From Campylorhamphus procurvoides (taxonomy: Eukaryota; Chordata; Aves; Passeriformes; Dendrocolaptidae), in assembly GCA_013396655.1 (NCBI GenBank), contig WBMV01004345.1, positions 372,001 through 436,000 of the forward strand: DNA of 64,000 bases. The letters run 5' to 3'. The position numbers and the translations under genes are program-made. Under the pieces are notes generated by a model. It saw nothing but the letters and a program-made list of their open reading frames with translations, was not told the DNA's origin and ran no database searches. Below, piece by piece: positions 58,961 through 64,000 of the stretch (its first letter is position 1; each line of letters opens with the position of its first letter).

Positions 58961-61488
58961 TAGATGATCTGTTTAATTTTCCTGATTACAAAATAGGAAG
59001 TAAAGCTTCTAATGAATAAAAGCCAATAAATGACAATTCTGTCTTTTAGTCAGAGACTTCTTGATCTACTTCTTGACTAATTTTGGGAAGACTGACAACT
59101 CGGTCTCCTTCCTCCCATACCAGGATAGTATGTCTTTGAGAATTTTTCTGAGATCACATATGCTCTGAATTTTTTATCCAGCTTTAAAGTAAGATGTAGT
59201 TGTTGGTATGTTTCAAAGCCCGTATGGCTTATGGCTGGTTACATTTTTGGTAAGTGGATGTAACCATTCTCCTTTTTATAATTGTCTATGCTAAAAAACC
59301 AAAAAGCGGGAGCGCTCTTCAGGAAGACATGGAACTGTATAGAAATTTAGGATGAATTCAACTGTGATAAAAGAGTAGATTAAGGCCATATAATTTATGG
59401 GTTATGCTTGCAATGTGTCCCAGTGTGCCCTTCTTCTTTTCCAGTTCTGTGTTTCACTGCAGGGACAGATCCTGCAGGTCTGGCCACCTCACATCATTTG
59501 CTGGGCTACTCGAGGCCCAAACAGCTTTGTATGCTGCTGGCACACTAGTAACTGTGGGATCATAAATCCAACTTGTAGGCTTTTTGTTTGCCTGTAAAGC
59601 TGCATGTGTCTTTGTTTAGTTTCCCGCAAATTATGTTGTTGCTCAGAACACATATAGTGTTTGGATGCTGTGCTGGCATGGTCACCAGGCTCCACAGTGA
59701 GTGACAAAATCATATGGGAAATCACTCGTACTGCCTCCTGAAGGTTTTGCCTTTCAGTCCTGGGCAACACAAGAAAGAATAATGTGAATTTATTTTTAAA
59801 GATGGCATAGCAAATTAAATATACTTTTTCTATCTTTTTACCTGTTTAAATGCAAGCAGGATCTTTGTGGTATTTTGAAAAAAGCTCCTTTACATCAATA
59901 ATTTTTGATGATAATGTTACCACCTAAAGAGTTAATTTCTGGGAACATATATCCAGACCCAGAATATCCCTTGACCAGTAAAAAAACATATTGAGTTTCT
60001 ACTTTATTGCTTAATAACCTGGTAGGTTTTTCTTTGATTTTTTTTTAATTACTAAGAAAGTCACAGATGCTTTTTCAAGAATTCTGAAGAGCAGAGTAGG
60101 TGTTTCTTTTTATTTCTTAAGATGTTTGCATTTTCAGCACTGGAGTCTCAGCCTAGGGACAGAGCAAACTTATGGCTTTGGTCTTGTGTCAATTATTTTG
60201 AATACTTTTGACTATCATTACTACATGAACAGAACTTTATGCACCATCAATATTTCAAATGTAAATAAAATAGTTCTTTAAAAATGAAGATCACTTAAAA
60301 CATAGTGCTGCTTGAATGTTGAAGAGCCATTATGTTTAATAGCATTTTTAAACTATTAAAGTTGAGTGGTTACTTTTTATTTTGCATTTAGTCACTCATG
60401 GGAGACATTTATTTTGTCTCATACTCTGCAAATAGTGATGCTGTTAGTAGAGAAGGTTCTCATTTTGAATAATGGCCTCATTTATGTAATATCCCTTAGT
60501 ATAATATATTCATATCTTAGAAAGGAATGAAAATTCAGAAACTGTTAAGGGGTGTACAGAAAATCAAGCGAAATGTATGTCTATAAAAAATCCTGGGGGA
60601 GGGGAAGTAAAAAAGTGAATGCCCTGTCCTGGTAATTATTTTGTTTGAAGCTAACACCCTTTTTTAGCAATGCTGACATCAATAGGAAATGATGATAATA
60701 AGAAAAATTTGTATTATGGATTAGATAAGGTTTTTTTCAATATCCTTGGACAGTGAACTCCAGGACAATTCGGAATGGCTGACTGCATGAAAACACAGAA
60801 AGAAATTATGGAATTAGATGCAGCAGTTTTTATAGCCCTGACTTAGCTTTATGTAGGCATTGAGAGCCATTCTTTCTATTTTTTATTCACTTTTTATGGC
60901 TATTCCAACATGTTCCAGTGATTCTCTTTTTATGCTGTGGTAGCACCAAAAAGAAAGGCTCATTTATTTGCTACAAACCTTGCAGAAAAATGAATAAAAG
61001 ACTGATTCATCGTTTGTTCCACACAACGTATTTTTTTCTATTACTTTTGGGTTCCTTGCCAAATGCCTGGGTTTATATTTCCTGATCCTGAGTGCTTTGA
61101 AGTTTGAAACAGAGAAACGGACAAATTGTAGGTGTAGATGTACAAGTCTCTTTGGACACTCTTGATTAAGACAAAGAAGTGGGAACCAGAAACCAATACA
61201 CATTTAGTAGTACTTGAATCACTGGTGGGGTGATGGATGTCGGGTAGATAAATGTGCAAATGCTAGAAGCTCTTACTCTCTCTGTATATGTAGCTGCATT
61301 CTGGAATATACAGCTCTTATTGCTATCAACAGGAATTTGACCAGAATAGAATATATCTCTACTTTTTAAACTAAATGCTGCTTTTAAAATGCTTATTTAT
61401 AGCATAAAATTAGCATTGCCTTTGCAATTAACAGAGCTGCAAATGGAAAGTCAGCAACAAATTTTTGAGGTTTTAGAGTGGTGCTGGT

Positions 61489-61509
61489 CTCTGTGATCAT
61501 GTCACAGAG
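61489..61509. repeat. Perfect hairpin, 8-bp stem and 5-base loop
   Basis: CTCTGTGA (61489-61496) and TCACAGAG (61502-61509) are exact reverse complements around TCATG. It sits inside a less repetitive stretch that may be a conserved element. Confidence 0.7.
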
Positions 61510-63335
61510 GGGACAAATCAATGCATTGCAGCTTAAATCGTATTGGTCTGCTAAAGAATCTTTAGAAGCAAGTGAGGTAGTAAAAAAAAATCTGCACTAC
61601 AGGACTATCTTTCACTTCGTTATGCTATTGTAAATTTTGAAATATACTTTAATTTTAAAGAAGCAAACCTTGCAAATTCCTCTTTTGCCTAAAGCAATCA
61701 AATCTGTATGGATCCAGGCAATACCTTTTTCAGTAACAATGTATCATTTAGCTACCCATTTGTGCTTTGTAACCTTGACTTGATAAAACTGTTTAAAAAG
61801 TTTTAAGAAATCTTTTGTATGGAGGATCGTTAATACACGGAAAAGATCCTATTACTTTATCTGAAGACTAATGCACTACAGTAGCCTTTTCAGTGAATAT
61901 AAGCTATCTCCTCCAACATGTCTGTAATTCTGTTAAGTATCTATTTAAAAGATGTCTAACAGTGTTACTAAAGTGATAGATGTTATTTTTACTTTTAAAA
62001 CCAAAAAGTACAGCACCTTCTGAAATATTTTAAGATCGTTTATGTGCAAAATGAATGCATGGTATACTTTAAAGAATAGATTTTTCAACTCGGTAATTTT
62101 TGCAGTCTTTGAGATTGTTTCAATTGCTACAATAAGGGAATTTGAACTCCAAATAATTGGCGGCGCATTGTGAGTTTTATGTGGAATCTGTGGTCTTTTG
62201 ACCATGACGCATAATTGCTCTTTGCTTTCAGAAAGATTTTCTTCCAATAGCGTATTTTCTCATTCTTGTTAATGGAAATTAAATAACTTCAGGGGGTTTT
62301 TTAACTTTCAAAGTTTGGGCAAATTTCTGTCTAAATTTACATCTCTGTTATCTATCTAATTCATGCATTTACAGGTATTTTTGCATTCCATTAGTGTGGC
62401 ATGCAAATGCCATAGTTAATTGAAGCATTTTGTATTGGGCTGTATGTCTTGGGGAAAATTTTAATGTAAGCAGGAATTCTAAGATAATTTTCAAAGGCAA
62501 TGATCTGATAGTAATAATCAAATAAATATATGTATCTTATGTTAAAGAGAGGGTCAGATATGCATTCTTGATACATATTTTTCCCTATTAAAATTAGGTA
62601 TCTTTAAGGAATTGCTAGGCAACTTTCTTATTTCCTTTGCCTTCTACTATCTTCTAAAGAGCTTTTAAGCCAGTAGATTCAAGGTGAATCTCACTTTTAT
62701 AATGCAAATAAAACAAATGTTTTCCATATGATTATATTTACTTGATTCCTGAGGCTGTACTCTGTTACGTGCAATATGCACTGCTCGGTGCCAAGATATG
62801 GCTCTTGTCCAGTGTATACAGCCTACAGAAGAATTCAGGCTTTCAAACCACTGCACTTTTGTCACCTATATTGTGTGTGCACAGTAAATAATGGACAGTG
62901 GATTTTCTTGCACATTGGAACAGTGTTTGGAAATCAACATATCTTCTGGTCCAAGGTCTCTATGTGTCTTCATACATAGCAATGTTTAATGAATTCAAGG
63001 CTACTGTGTGCTTTATTTTGGGACCTTTACCTGAAGCTGTGACAGGTGTGACATCTGGTGTCAGGCAAAGTAACTTCTATGTTTCTTCTTCATGTGTAAG
63101 CTATCTCAGCACTAGAGAAAAGCCTGTGGTCATTTGTTCTTCATAAGGTTACTGTCACATACTCTTTTTCACCATGGTGTTGTTGAAAAGAGAAACCATG
63201 GGTATACACAGTGGAATAATGGTGCTGTACACTAATTTCCAAGAAAATGTTGTGTGTTCCCCTTCCCAAACACTGTCCAGGTGTCCACTTACAGACATAA
63301 TTTTAAAATCACTGGTACCACTTTAAAAATGAAGG

Positions 63336-63362
63336 GAACAAACAAACAAACAAAAAATAAAA
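63336..63362. repeat. (AAAC)n short tandem repeat
   Basis: AACAAACAAACAAACAAAAA is followed by ATAAAACCCCC. It could be a simple repeat or an old A-rich tail; no retroposon body is recognisable to its left. Confidence 0.75.
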
Positions 63363-64000
63363 CCCCCAGAGGCAAGCTTTTATAAGCACAAAAGGAAATT
63401 TTAAGGTCTAGAGCAAAAGTGGATTTATTGAAAGTGTTTTGCTGAATACAGTGCCTCAGCTCCCAAGAAGTGCATGAATTGCAATACATGCCTTTGCCAA
63501 GCATTCCTTGTTACTTAAAATGTGTGTATACCTGGCAAAATTTCTGGCTTGTTGAGAGACACCTCTTTCTCTCCTGACAGAATGGGACATAAGAGTCATA
63601 CCATTCAGTGCAGATGCCTTTGTTTTAGAAGGTGCAGCACTTGTTTACTTAATATAACTGATCTGGACCTTGATATATGTTTGGCCTTTGTGTCTAGCAT
63701 TGGGCATCTGGCATTTGACAGAAAAGGGGAAACTTCCAATTGTGACATGAGTTGTCACAGGTTCATGATTTCTATGTAAGATAGTCTAGAAAGGTCCGTA
63801 CTACCTGAATTTTTAGAATATATGGAATATTTTATGTGTTGGCAGAACATCTATTCATAGATCTTAATAGCTGGATCATTGCTCTAGGTTAACCTTTTCT
63901 GGCTAACTTAAGAAACCTTTTACTGGATGTGTGGATAAAAGAATGGAACTGTTTAAACAGATCATAAGCAGCTGTAGAATCTCTCTGGAGTTTGCCTTTT

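Larger units (their letters stand above)
58431..64000. other. Non-coding block to the right edge
   Basis: Apart from the microsatellite, hairpin and AAAC tract listed, no gene or repeat is recognised. The stretches 61370-61560 and 62100-62260 look like candidate conserved elements. A 100-codon minus-strand frame at 61945-62247 has no domain I know. Other frames are shorter and featureless. Confidence 0.5.

Noticed and set aside
1..64000. tRNA, rRNA, CRISPR arrays, bacterial operons, phage genes
   Set aside because: No tRNA B-box-like GGTTCGANTCC with a matching cloverleaf, no regularly spaced direct repeats, no Shine-Dalgarno-led gene series; composition is vertebrate nuclear.

Overview
The window looks like vertebrate nuclear DNA, and most likely bird. 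It is AT-rich and CpG-poor, with no operon-like gene packing and no long open frames. Its recognisable repeats are almost all CR1 (chicken repeat 1) LINE pieces, truncated at the 5' end. The younger copies end in the avian-type tail: a GGTTGGAC block, then a CCTTCCAACC or similar block, then short TTCTGTGATTCT-like repeats. One fragment matches the MIR core. The assignment to birds rests on CR1 dominance and tail structure as I know them; no species can be named from this sequence.

I could not recognise an exon of any known protein-coding gene on either strand. The window is best read as intergenic sequence or the inside of a large intron. Nearly all short open frames look like chance frames. 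The exceptions worth testing are a 53-codon small frame at 27968-28129, a GC-richer open frame at 42312-42665 (minus), and a 43-base segment at 39901-39943 flanked by good splice signals.

Layout. 1-4068: non-coding, with an RFX-type X-box next to a CRE half-site at 2570-2587. 4069-4827: the best CR1 copy (+), with a decayed C-terminal ORF2 remnant. 4828-13787: non-coding, with an ancient CR1 tail (-) near 11.75 kb. 13788-14821: a GC-richer block, probably a solitary retroviral LTR, bounded by TGTTG...CAACA and holding two interleaved inverted repeats. 15521-16202: CR1 (-). 16203-36270: non-coding apart from an ancient CR1 (+) at 20425-21410. 36271-36386: a perfect 11-bp polypyrimidine minisatellite. 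37460-37771: CR1 (+). 38600-38760: a very old CR1 piece. 42124-42147: a G-quadruplex-type G cluster. 51920-52027 and 57412-57725: two CR1 3' ends (+). 58371-58430: MIR. The rest up to 64000 is unannotated AT-rich sequence with several small perfect inverted repeats and stretches that read like conserved non-coding elements.

No genes here can be said to act together. The value of the window lies in repeat history, candidate regulatory elements and a few candidate cryptic exons or small ORFs. No previously undescribed system is demonstrated. The least expected structure is the pseudoknot-compatible pair of stems inside the putative LTR (14710-14753).
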